A DNA stretch of 64,000 nucleotides, taken from positions 26,252 through 90,251 of the forward strand of contig JALNXG010000006.1 in assembly GCA_023230485.1 (NCBI GenBank), given 5' to 3'. Source of the stretch: Melioribacteraceae bacterium. GTDB lineage: Bacteria > Bacteroidota > Ignavibacteria > Ignavibacteriales > Melioribacteraceae. The notes under the pieces are model-generated. The model saw only the letters and a program-made list of their open reading frames with translations. It had not been told where the DNA came from and made no database searches. Position numbers and translations under genes: made by a program. Positions 1 through 8,326 of this stretch are shown here, in pieces (the stretch's first letter is position 1; each line of letters starts with the position of its first letter).

Positions 1-102
1 ATAAGAAAAATTATAAACAGTTTGTTCGTAAAGTTTAACAAGCTCTGCAAGGGCTTTCTTATCGCCTTCTTTTGCTTTTTCTATAATCTCAATTTCAGTC
101 AT
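1..102 (-). CDS. RNA polymerase sigma factor, ECF type (N-terminal fragment)
   Basis: Thirty-four codons read leftward from an ATG at 102 and run off the window edge. The peptide begins MTEIEIIEKAKEGDKKALAE and continues with LVKLYEQTVYNFSY, the look of the start of sigma-70 region 2 in ECF sigma factors (helix with the E-x-A-x-x-G-D-x-x-A-L pattern). A TAA stands directly before the ATG in frame, so this start is fixed. The rest of the gene, including region 4, lies outside the window. It is divergent from the kinase-like gene at 272, and the 169-base gap between them must hold both promoters. The family call is fairly firm for such a short piece. The regulon cannot be guessed. Confidence 0.75.
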   Translation of the reverse strand, partial: MTEIEIIEKAKEGDKKALAELVKLYEQTVYNFSY

Positions 103-233
103 TTAGTTTGATGCACTTTCCTTAAATAGGGTTCAGTTATCTTATCTATTAAAATAAAAATTATTGCCGTAAACTTACTAAATTTCTACATAATAGATTG
201 TAGAATCAATTAATCTATTTGAAGTATTGGAAT

Positions 234-275
234 GGAGGTTGTAAATTGCATTATAATTACAGCATAATAAGATGA
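234..275 (+). promoter_or_regulatory. Strong ribosome binding site with a possible 9-codon leader peptide
   Basis: GGAGG at 234-238 is followed seven bases later by a TTG (246) that opens a 9-codon frame (MHYNYSIIR) ending in TGA at 273-275. That stop overlaps the ATG of the downstream kinase-like gene in an ATGA arrangement. The kinase ATG itself has no good Shine-Dalgarno at normal spacing. A translationally coupled leader is therefore possible. The alternative is that ribosomes load at GGAGG and simply reach the ATG. This is inference from sequence only. Confidence 0.35.
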
Positions 276-3200
276 ATATGGAAAATCAATTATTTACGAC
301 ATTGAAGCTGAACAGGCTTTGCAAGAATGTAAATTTCTCTAAGATACATTTAGATGGAATTAAAGGACAGATTATATCCATCAGGGAAGGCGAAGTTCTT
401 TTCAGAGAAGGAGATAGTGCAGATTCTATCTTTTTAATTGTAAGCGGCGAAATTAATATAATTAAAAAGAAATTACTCGGGAAAACTAAGTCCTATATTT
501 ATAATGAAAATACATTTTTAGGACAAGAGGATTTTTTAGAGGAGATGAGTCGAAGTTCGATTGCTGTTGCGCTAAGGGATTCTTATCTCGTTTCATTATC
601 GAAAGAAGAAATAGACCGTCTAACCTCTCAAGATGGAATTATTGCAGAAAATCTGAAAGTACCGATTTTCGAATTTGAAGAAGATAATATTAATCGTGAG
701 CAAGAAGAGCCGGAATACGATAATATAGAAGAAGCAGAGCCTGAAACAAATAGTAATCCGGATTCCGATTTCTCGGAAGAATTAGAAATACCTGTTGAAA
801 GTAATTTTGATTTCAAAGAGGTAAAGAAAAAAGAGAAAACAGAAGCGGAATCGGAACTTAAAGCTAATAAAGAGACAGTATTAAAAGAAAAAACGAAAAC
901 AGCTATTGAAACGGTAGAGAAGTTGAATGGAGAGGTTGATTCAGATGATAATAGTAACGCATCTGATATGTTGGCTACATTCGATCATGATTTTCTGAAT
1001 GGATTACTTCCGAAGGAAGAACCAAAACCGATTCCCGAAGTTATTCTGACATCAAAACAAGCTTCGCCATGGGATGTAACTCCTGATTTTGATTTTACAG
1101 ATTCTGATATGATGAAATTTGTAGTTCCTAAAGAAAAAACAGATTTTAATTTGGAAACTGAAATTAAGTCGGATGTTTCAACCGAGTATAAATCAGAATC
1201 TGGAAGAAAAACAGGGGACTTATCTGAATTAGAAATTCCGATTTCAAATGAAGAGGGCGATGTTGATTTTTCATCTCTTGATGAAGAATTTAATAAACAT
1301 CTTTTATATGCAGAAAATTTTGAAATTCCAGAAGACGAACCGATTAAATCTAAATCTGTAAATGAAATAAACTTGAAAGATAAACCGATAGATACGAAAA
1401 ACGAACAAAATATAAGTAATGAATCGAACATTAACAAAAAAAATACAAAAGAGGATTATGAGTCATTCTTAGATGAAGAACTATTCAAACTTCTGGAGGA
1501 TGAACCTTACCAAAGCGAAAAACCAAATCCCAAAGAAATTAGTATGTCTGATTTAGAGAACGAGGAGATATTTAAAGGATTGAACTTTGCTGAAGAGACT
1601 AATGAAGAAATTGGTATAAAAATTAATGATCAAAATGAAGATGAATTAAATAATGCGTTATTTGATTTATTAAATGAGACGGACAATTCCGGAAAAAAGA
1701 TTAAGACCACATCAGAAATGGATTTCACCGATTTTAATTTTGATGATAGAGAACAAGTTAAACAAGGTCAGGATACTGCGGAACCCGATTTACAGTTACC
1801 TGAACCTGAAATTCCAAATGAAGATATACCCGAAGATATTCCAAATCCGAAAGAACCGGAGATAGAAATTCCTGAAGAATTACCGAATCCCAAAGAGCCT
1901 GAGAGCGAGATTCCGGAAGAGGATATTCCAAATCCGAAAGAACCAGAAATAGAAATTCCGGAGGAAGAAATTCCGAAGATTCCTAAACCGGAACTTCCAG
2001 TAAATAAGGGTCCAAGAAAGTCTTATGCAGAACAGAATCTTTCATCGGAGACAGATTTTAGATCCGCACCAAACTCAATGCAGAGTTACGATTCTTCAGA
2101 TACACCGAAATCGTCATTACAATTAAATGGTCAAAATAAAACTGATCTAGATAAAGAAGAAGAGACCGTACCATCCAATTACACGAAACCGGATTCATCA
2201 TTATTTACCATCTCTTCACCTGGTGCACCTACAAATAGTTTGGATAGCAATCAGTTAAAGAAAATTATTTCAGCTTCGGAACTTGTAAATTCACAAGTAA
2301 AAATTGATGATGTCTTACAAAGTATAGTCGATGTAGGGATTGATTTAACTAATTGTGATCGCGGAACGCTCTATATTGTTGATAAATCCAAAAATGAAAT
2401 TTGGTCTAAAATAGCAATAGGAAGCGAGACTAAAGAAATTCGGCTTAAAATAGGCGAAGGGCTCGCAGGACATGTTGCTCTTACGGGTGTAACGCTCAAT
2501 ATTAAAGATGTTCAATCGGATAAAAGATTTAATCCTGAGTATGATATAGAAAGCGGATACAAAACTAAAAACATGATCTGTTTTCCAATAAAAAATAGAG
2601 AAAAGAAAATTATTGGCGTTCTTCAATTAATTAATTCGAAGACCGGTTCATTTACAAAGTTAGATGAAGAATTTTTGGAAGCTATTTCAATTCAATCTGC
2701 AATCGCAATTCAGAACGCGGAGATGGTAGAGAAACTTCTTCAAGCAGAGCGCATTCAATCGCTCGGCAAGATGACTAATTTTCTTATTCAAGATATTAAA
2801 AAACCGATACTTGTAAGTAAAAGATATACCGAACATCTTAAGAATAAAGAATTACCCGATGAAGTAACTAAACTTATTGATATGATTTTGGAGCAATTAA
2901 ATCAAGTTGCCGATATCGTTACAACAACATCAAGTTATTCGGATGGAACAACGATTTTAAGGACAATTAATCTTAGTCTAAACAATACTCTCACCGATTA
3001 TTTCGGAAGAATAGAGATGTACGTAAAGGGTAAGGGATGCCGCATAATAAATGAATTTGATAAAGATGTAACGATAAAATTAGATATGAAAGAATTTTAT
3101 CAATGTTATATGCACATTATTAAAAATGCATGCGATGCAATGCCGGAGGGTGGCATAGTTGAGATATCTACAAAAAAAGAAGGAAAGACAATAAAAATAT

Positions 3201-3412
3201 TTTTCAAAGATAATGGAATTGGAATTGATGATAACTTACTAGAAAAAATATTTGATCCTTTTTCTTCTTTTGGGAAGAAAGAAGGAACTGGACTAGGACT
3301 TTCGATAACAAGAAAAGTGGTGGAAGCTCATAATGGAAAATTGGAAGTTTTTAGTAAAATTGGAGAAGGCTCTACATTCGTTATAACACTTCCGATAGTT
3401 TTAGCACTTTGA
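272..3412 (+). CDS. Histidine-kinase-like sensor: cNMP-binding domain, long acidic linker, GAF, degenerate HisKA, HATPase
   Basis: The 1046-residue protein has no membrane segment, so it should be cytosolic. Residues about 30-118 form a cyclic-nucleotide-binding-like domain (EGEVLFREGD, FLIVSGEINI). Residues about 130-665 are a low-complexity Glu/Pro/Asp/Ser-rich linker with three 14-residue repeats. A GAF domain (about 670-820) contains the GEGLAGHVA segment. The HATPase domain (about 930-1043) has a complete N-box (KNACDAMPEGG), DNGIGID and GTGLGLS boxes. The dimerisation region reads SLGKMTNFLIQDIKKPI. The position normally held by the phospho-acceptor histidine (HDIKNP in relatives) is glutamine (codon CAA). 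Autophosphorylation in the usual way is thus doubtful, although ATP binding looks intact. It may act as an allosteric partner, or use another acceptor. miaA follows 9 bases downstream. Confidence 0.85.
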   Translation: MNMENQLFTTLKLNRLCKNVNFSKIHLDGIKGQIISIREGEVLFREGDSADSIFLIVSGEINIIKKKLLGKTKSYIYNENTFLGQEDFLEEMSRSSIAVALRDSYLVSLSKEEIDRLTSQDGIIAENLKVPIFEFEEDNINREQEEPEYDNIEEAEPETNSNPDSDFSEELEIPVESNFDFKEVKKKEKTEAESELKANKETVLKEKTKTAIETVEKLNGEVDSDDNSNASDMLATFDHDFLNGLLPKEEPKPIPEVILTSKQASPWDVTPDFDFTDSDMMKFVVPKEKTDFNLETEIKSDVSTEYKSESGRKTGDLSELEIPISNEEGDVDFSSLDEEFNKHLLYAENFEIPEDEPIKSKSVNEINLKDKPIDTKNEQNISNESNINKKNTKEDYESFLDEELFKLLEDEPYQSEKPNPKEISMSDLENEEIFKGLNFAEETNEEIGIKINDQNEDELNNALFDLLNETDNSGKKIKTTSEMDFTDFNFDDREQVKQGQDTAEPDLQLPEPEIPNEDIPEDIPNPKEPEIEIPEELPNPKEPESEIPEEDIPNPKEPEIEIPEEEIPKIPKPELPVNKGPRKSYAEQNLSSETDFRSAPNSMQSYDSSDTPKSSLQLNGQNKTDLDKEEETVPSNYTKPDSSLFTISSPGAPTNSLDSNQLKKIISASELVNSQVKIDDVLQSIVDVGIDLTNCDRGTLYIVDKSKNEIWSKIAIGSETKEIRLKIGEGLAGHVALTGVTLNIKDVQSDKRFNPEYDIESGYKTKNMICFPIKNREKKIIGVLQLINSKTGSFTKLDEEFLEAISIQSAIAIQNAEMVEKLLQAERIQSLGKMTNFLIQDIKKPILVSKRYTEHLKNKELPDEVTKLIDMILEQLNQVADIVTTTSSYSDGTTILRTINLSLNNTLTDYFGRIEMYVKGKGCRIINEFDKDVTIKLDMKEFYQCYMHIIKNACDAMPEGGIVEISTKKEGKTIKIFFKDNGIGIDDNLLEKIFDPFSSFGKKEGTGLGLSITRKVVEAHNGKLEVFSKIGEGSTFVITLPIVLAL
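1838..1966 (+). repeat. Three tandem 42-base repeats coding for a Pro/Glu-rich 14-mer
   Basis: Copies lie at 1838-1879, 1880-1921 and, after one extra GAT codon, 1925-1966. Each encodes a version of I/L-PNPKEPE-x-EIPEE. Shorter related pieces (PEPEIPNED, IPKIPKPELP) flank the array. The repeat sits in the linker between the cyclic-nucleotide-binding and GAF domains and probably makes an extended, acidic, polyproline-like spacer. The copies differ mainly at third codon positions, so the array is not fresh. Confidence 0.9.
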
Positions 3413-3421
3413 TAAAGAAAA

Positions 3422-4327
3422 ATGGATTACAACTTACTTACAATTTTAGGACCTACGGCGGCAGGTAAAACTCGTTTATCTGCCCAAATAGCAAATCGAT
3501 TCAATGGCGAAATCCTTTCCGCCGATTCTAGACAAGTATATATTGGAATGGATATAGGGACGGGAAAGGATATTATAGATTATTCTGTGGGCGATTTCAA
3601 AATTCCTTATCATTTAATAGACATAATTTCTCCAAAAGATGAATTTTCGATGTTTCAATTTCGCAAAATGTTTTATGAATCTTTTTTAGATATAAAGGGG
3701 CGTAATAAATTACCGATTCTAGCAGGCGGTACGGGTCTGTTTATCCATTCCATTTTGAAAAATTATTCTATGCAAGAAGTAAATTTTTCAGGTGAACGAT
3801 TTGAAGAACTTTCTCAAATGGAATTAAATGACTTAATAGATATTCTGAAATCTCAAAATGTCTCACTTCATAATACTACTGATTTAACGGATAAAAAAAG
3901 AATAATTAAAGCGATTTTAATTGCTGAAAGCAATGACAATGAATTCAAGTCTCCGGTTAATATAAATTCTTTCGTGATTGGTGTAAGAGTAGAGCGAAGT
4001 AAGATAAAAGAAAATATTAAAGCAAGATTGAAAGAACGGCTTGAAAATGGAATGATTGATGAAGCCAAGAAATTGATTGCCGATGGAATTACTTATAAGA
4101 AGCTTCATTTCTTCGGTTTGGAGTATAAGTATCTTGCTCTTTATTTATCTGGCGAGTTAAACTATAACGATATGCAGCAGAAACTTTATAGTGCTATATG
4201 TGAATTTGCTAAAAAGCAGATGACGTGGTTTAGAAAGATGGAAAAAGAGGGTATTATCATTCATTGGATCGAAGGTGCGGATTTTAACGAAGCGGAAAAA
4301 TTAGTTAAGGAGAATTTTGGACTGTGA
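3422..4327 (+). CDS. miaA: tRNA dimethylallyltransferase (tRNA A37 isopentenyltransferase)
   Basis: The 301-residue protein transfers a dimethylallyl group from DMAPP to N6 of A37 in tRNAs that read codons beginning with U. The P-loop GPTAAGKT (about residues 10-17), SADSRQVYIGMDIGTGK, IPYHLIDI and LAGGTGLFIHSIL are all present. The C-terminal part holds GLEYKYLALYLSG and a late FAKKQMTWFRK segment typical of the family. Length is normal for bacterial MiaA. It starts 9 bases after the kinase-like gene and is probably cotranscribed with it, although no functional link is known. Confidence 0.96.
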   Translation: MDYNLLTILGPTAAGKTRLSAQIANRFNGEILSADSRQVYIGMDIGTGKDIIDYSVGDFKIPYHLIDIISPKDEFSMFQFRKMFYESFLDIKGRNKLPILAGGTGLFIHSILKNYSMQEVNFSGERFEELSQMELNDLIDILKSQNVSLHNTTDLTDKKRIIKAILIAESNDNEFKSPVNINSFVIGVRVERSKIKENIKARLKERLENGMIDEAKKLIADGITYKKLHFFGLEYKYLALYLSGELNYNDMQQKLYSAICEFAKKQMTWFRKMEKEGIIIHWIEGADFNEAEKLVKENFGL

Positions 4328-4441
4328 AAATTCCACTTAAATTAATTTTTATAAATGAATCAATCAAACAAGAATTGCACTTTCTAAAACTTCTTTCAAG
4401 TGGGTTATTGATATATGAATTAAACAAGTGGATTGTTGATT

Positions 4442-5713
4442 ATGAATAAATTGGTTAGCAATTACTTAAAAAAACATTCCGTTACTGAATGGGATTTTGC
4501 CAAGGGAAATAAACATATTTTTAATAATGTTGTTGTAATTCCTGCAATTGATGAATATGAAAATATTATACATCTGACCAGATACATTGATGAATTAGAT
4601 GAAAAATATTTTGATTCGACCTGTTTTGTTTTTGTAATTAATAATAGTTGCACTTCTTCAAATGAGATAAAAGAAGCAAACCGTAAAACATTAGAATACT
4701 TGCGCACTGCTAAGGTCAAATATAATTTTAATTTTATTGATGCGGCAACCAAAGGTAATGAGATGCCCGAGAAAGAAGCGGGAGTTGGATTAGCTCGCAA
4801 AATTGGTATGGACCTCGCTTTGAAATTATTTGACTATAACACTAAAGAAAAAAAATTAATACTTTGTACAGATGCAGATTGCTATTTTGACAAAAATTAT
4901 TTAACAGAAGTAGTAGAACATTTTCAAAAAGCAAAATCGGGCGCAGGATATGTAGATTATGAACATCCTCTTTCCGAAGATGAAACTGAAAGAAAAGCAG
5001 TAATTAGTTATGAGATTTTCCTTCGCTATTATGTTCTTGGACTTCAATATGCCGGTTCGCCATATTCTTTTCAAACTATTGGTTCTACTATGGTTTGTGA
5101 TTTTGAAAGCTATATCAAAATAGGCGGCATGAATAAAAAGAAAGCTGCTGAAGATTTTTATTTTATGGAGAAACTTGCTAAGATTACTTCGATTGACCGG
5201 ATACAAGGGACAAAGATTTATCCCGCAGGAAGAAAATCATGGCGCGTTCCTTTCGGAACAGGGCAGAGAATTAATCGATATTTATCCGGCACTCATAATG
5301 AATATCAATTATATGATCCGATTAGTTTCGAGATTCTGCGGAAATGGATTAATCTTTTTCATAATGGAAATATTCTTACTGCGGAAGATTATTTAGATAG
5401 AGCTAATGATATTCATATTGGTTTATATTCATTTCTTGTGGAAAATGATTTTAAGAATGCTTGGGAAAAAATTACAAAAAATTCTAACTCGCCTATTCAG
5501 ATAAATAAGCAAAAGAAATTTTGGTTTGATGGATTCAAGACATTAAAATTTATTCATTACTTAAGAGATAAATATTTGCCCGAGATAGGACTATTCCGAG
5601 CAGTGGAAGAATTGCTGAAAGTGATTGGAGAAAGTTCTCCATCGAGCGAAAATGCAATGAATGATATTGATATACAAATAAAATTCTTAGAAAAGCTAAG
5701 AGAATTGACTTAA
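4442..5713 (+). CDS. Glycosyltransferase, GT-A fold (family 2-like)
   Basis: The 423-residue protein opens with a GT-A type nucleotide-sugar-binding region (NNVVVIPAIDEYENI) and has the metal-binding DxD-type motif in LCTDADCYFDKNYL. Downstream are GAGYVDYEHPL and GGMNKKKAAEDFYFMEKL, which resembles the acceptor-side ED motif of family 2 enzymes. No membrane helix is evident, so it should be a soluble enzyme. I chose the ATG at 4442. An in-frame TTG at 4433 would add three residues without better ribosome binding. The substrate is unknown. The 114 bases before it hold no recognisable feature. It lies between miaA and the glycyl-tRNA synthetase on the same strand. Confidence 0.75.
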   Translation: MNKLVSNYLKKHSVTEWDFAKGNKHIFNNVVVIPAIDEYENIIHLTRYIDELDEKYFDSTCFVFVINNSCTSSNEIKEANRKTLEYLRTAKVKYNFNFIDAATKGNEMPEKEAGVGLARKIGMDLALKLFDYNTKEKKLILCTDADCYFDKNYLTEVVEHFQKAKSGAGYVDYEHPLSEDETERKAVISYEIFLRYYVLGLQYAGSPYSFQTIGSTMVCDFESYIKIGGMNKKKAAEDFYFMEKLAKITSIDRIQGTKIYPAGRKSWRVPFGTGQRINRYLSGTHNEYQLYDPISFEILRKWINLFHNGNILTAEDYLDRANDIHIGLYSFLVENDFKNAWEKITKNSNSPIQINKQKKFWFDGFKTLKFIHYLRDKYLPEIGLFRAVEELLKVIGESSPSSENAMNDIDIQIKFLEKLRELT

Positions 5714-5751
5714 AAAATGGTCAAAATAGTTATATTTGGCAATAAAAAAAC

Positions 5752-5766
5752 GAGAGGTTTGTTATC
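5752..5766 (+). promoter_or_regulatory. Ribosome binding site supporting a non-AUG start of glyS
   Basis: GAGAGG (5752-5757) followed by a six-base spacer and ATC (5764-5766). The spacing is ideal for initiation at ATC, and the encoded residues match the expected N-terminus. The TTG at 5759 is in another frame and soon meets a stop. Confidence 0.5.
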
Positions 5767-7206
5767 GCACAGAATAAACAAAATGAGATTATAGAGAAAA
5801 TTGTTTCCCTTGCAAAAAGAAGAGGATTCGTATTTCAATCAAGTGAGATATATGGTGGATTAAATGGATGTTGGGATTACGGTCCGCTTGGTGTGGAACT
5901 TCTTAATAACGTGAAATCGGAATGGTGGAAATCAATGACCTACCGCGAAGATATTGAAGGATTAGATGCATCAATATTAATGCACCCGAAAGTATGGGAA
6001 GCATCCGGACACGTAGAAAATTTTACAGATCCGATGATCGATTGTAAACAGTGTAAAGCGCGTTTTAGAGTAGATACTTTAACAGAACTTATTAGCGATA
6101 AAAATAAAGAGAAAGCATTAAAAGAATTGAACGTTGATTTGGGTAGTGATTCATTAGAAGATAAATTCACACAGCTTCTTGAAGATAACGAAATATCAGA
6201 AAAATTAGTTACTCTTCTCGGTTGTCCTCAATGCGGTAATAAAGGCACGTTCACGAATCCGCGCAAATTTAATTTAATGTTCAAAACATTTGTTGGTCCG
6301 GTAGAAAGCACCGAAAATACAGTATTCTTGCGTCCCGAAACAGCGCAGGGTATTTTTGTGAATTTTTTGAACGTGGTTAATTCAAGCCGCCAAAAAATTC
6401 CATTTGGAATTGCTCAAATTGGCAAAGCATTCAGAAATGAAATCAATACTAAAAACTTCTTATTCCGTACACGCGAATTTGAACAGATGGAACAGCAATA
6501 TTTTGTAAAACCGGGAACTGATCAAGATCATTACGATAAATGGAAAGAGATAAGAATCAATTGGTTTAAGAATCTCGGAATGACACCTGAAAAACTTCGC
6601 TTCCACGATCATCCGGCAGATAAACTTGCCCATTATGCTAAAGAAGCAACCGATATCGAATATCAATTCCCATTCGGCTGGGGCGAGATTGAAGGTATTC
6701 ATAATAGAACTGATTTTGATTTAAGCAGACACGAACAGTTCTCTGGCAAATCGCAGAAATACTTTGATGAAGCTGCAAAAGAAAAATATATTCCTTTTAT
6801 TATTGAGACTTCAGCCGGGGCAAGCCGTTCATTCATGGCGTTCTTTGTTGATGCATATTACGAAGAAGAAGTAAATGGTGAAGTAAGAAGTGTTCTTCGA
6901 TTTCACCCTAAGTTAGCACCTATAAAAGCAGCAATTCTTCCATTGGTAAATAAAGATGGTATGCCGGAAGTTGCACGTCAAATCGAATCCGAGCTGAGAC
7001 CCTTCGTAAAAGTATTTTATGATGATAAAGGTGCGATCGGAAGACGTTATAGAAGAATGGACGAAGCAGGAACACCATTCTGCATTACAGTCGATACTCA
7101 GACAATGGAAGACCAAACCGTTACTATTCGTAATCGTGATACAATGGAGCAGATAAGAATTTCTACTGATAAAATTCTTGTTTATATTTTGGAAAAATTA
7201 AAATAA
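5764..7206 (+). CDS. glyS: Glycyl-tRNA synthetase (dimeric class II), probable AUC start
   Basis: The enzyme charges tRNA-Gly. Class II motifs are clear: FRPETAQGIFVNF, the motif 2 segment QIGKAFRNEI, EFEQMEQQYF and motif 3 SAGASRSFMAFF. A zinc-type CxxC pair (CKQC ... CPQC) and a C-terminal anticodon-binding domain (LAPIKAAILPL ... IGRRYRRMDEAGTPFCITVD) follow. Family similarity begins well before the first canonical in-frame start (GTG at 5893): codons 5785-5892 read EIIEKIVSLAKRRGFVFQ and then SSEIYGGLNGCWDYGPLG. The frame is open from 5746 but has no ATG, GTG or TTG before 5893. A GAGAGG at 5752-5757 lies six bases before ATC (5764), which would give (M)AQNKQNEIIEK, a normal-looking N-terminus of 480 residues in total. 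A base error turning ATG to ATC is the main alternative. Confidence 0.9.
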   Translation: MAQNKQNEIIEKIVSLAKRRGFVFQSSEIYGGLNGCWDYGPLGVELLNNVKSEWWKSMTYREDIEGLDASILMHPKVWEASGHVENFTDPMIDCKQCKARFRVDTLTELISDKNKEKALKELNVDLGSDSLEDKFTQLLEDNEISEKLVTLLGCPQCGNKGTFTNPRKFNLMFKTFVGPVESTENTVFLRPETAQGIFVNFLNVVNSSRQKIPFGIAQIGKAFRNEINTKNFLFRTREFEQMEQQYFVKPGTDQDHYDKWKEIRINWFKNLGMTPEKLRFHDHPADKLAHYAKEATDIEYQFPFGWGEIEGIHNRTDFDLSRHEQFSGKSQKYFDEAAKEKYIPFIIETSAGASRSFMAFFVDAYYEEEVNGEVRSVLRFHPKLAPIKAAILPLVNKDGMPEVARQIESELRPFVKVFYDDKGAIGRRYRRMDEAGTPFCITVDTQTMEDQTVTIRNRDTMEQIRISTDKILVYILEKLK

Positions 7207-7219
7207 ATTTTCGGAATAA

Positions 7220-8326
7220 GTGAAAACGCAATCCGAAGAATCAAAGAAATATATTAATACGAACAGGAAAAAATTCCTCCGTATTGGTATTATACTTTTT
7301 GCTTTAGTTGTTAGTTATGCGCTGAATAATTATTCGGCGCATTTCAATTCTATCTCTCAAGATATGATTAGCAATTACTTTTCATTCCGAGGCGCAGACA
7401 GCAATATCGTGCTAATTACAATTGATAAAAAAGATTTTGGTGAATTAGGTGGTTATCCTATTTCAAGAAAATATTATGCACTTTTAATTAATAGACTTAC
7501 TGCGCTCAATGTCAAAAGTATTGGCTTAGAAATATTTCTTTCTGATATTGATTCAACGCGAACTGCTTTTGATTCCGAATTGATTGATGCTATAAAAAAA
7601 TCGAAACACACCGTTCTTGCCTCTGTTATTATAGAAGATAAATACGGCTACAATTCATTTCAATTACCATCACCTAAACATAAAGATAGTTCTGTTCTTA
7701 CGGGACATGTAAATTATATAGAGACGAACGGAATATTTGTACCTGTGAAGGTTATAAGGGGCAATTTTGTTGAGGTACCTTTTGCCGTGCGTCTTGCAGG
7801 TAAATCGATTAATGATGATCTCATTAAAATAAATTTTTATTCAAAATGGAAAGAGTACAAGAAGTATTCTTTTGTTGAATTCTTGAATATGACCAAGGAA
7901 AGTGAAGAGCATCTATCCATATTAAAAGGTAAACATGTAATAATTGGTGTTACAGATTCATCGAAATCAAAACCTGCCAAAACGCCGGAAGGAGTTATTC
8001 CCGGACTAGGTCTTCACGCGCAATTCTTGGATAATTTAATTAATGATAGTTATATAAATTACGGGCAAACAGTTAACGTAACATTTGCAATGATAGCCAT
8101 TCTATTATTGTTGGTTTTCATTCCGATGAAAATTCGTTTTTCAATTATTTTTTTATTTTACTTTTTGTTTTATGTAATTGTTTCGGTAGCAATCTATAAT
8201 TTATTTTTTATAGAGATGAATCATTTTATTTTAGTGATTGCAATAGGAATGATGGCAGTCTTAGAGATTTATTTTACATTGAACCAATCGAGGCATTTTT
8301 TATCGGAAGTGCCTTCGCGTAATTGA
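7220..8326 (+). CDS. CHASE2 sensor domain protein without output domain
   Basis: The 368-residue protein has one N-terminal membrane helix (about 15-35), a large extracytoplasmic CHASE2-type domain (SNIVLITIDKKDFGELGGYP near 75-95, KHVIIGVTDSSK and GVIPGLGLHAQFLDNLI further on) and three C-terminal helices (about 285-355). CHASE2 domains normally precede an adenylate cyclase or kinase. Here the protein ends about 15 residues after the last helix. The next gene is antisense and overlaps its end, so no detached output domain lies directly downstream. The start is GTG at 7220, 13 bases after glyS. The ligand and the partner are unknown. Confidence 0.75.
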   Translation: MKTQSEESKKYINTNRKKFLRIGIILFALVVSYALNNYSAHFNSISQDMISNYFSFRGADSNIVLITIDKKDFGELGGYPISRKYYALLINRLTALNVKSIGLEIFLSDIDSTRTAFDSELIDAIKKSKHTVLASVIIEDKYGYNSFQLPSPKHKDSSVLTGHVNYIETNGIFVPVKVIRGNFVEVPFAVRLAGKSINDDLIKINFYSKWKEYKKYSFVEFLNMTKESEEHLSILKGKHVIIGVTDSSKSKPAKTPEGVIPGLGLHAQFLDNLINDSYINYGQTVNVTFAMIAILLLLVFIPMKIRFSIIFLFYFLFYVIVSVAIYNLFFIEMNHFILVIAIGMMAVLEIYFTLNQSRHFLSEVPSRN

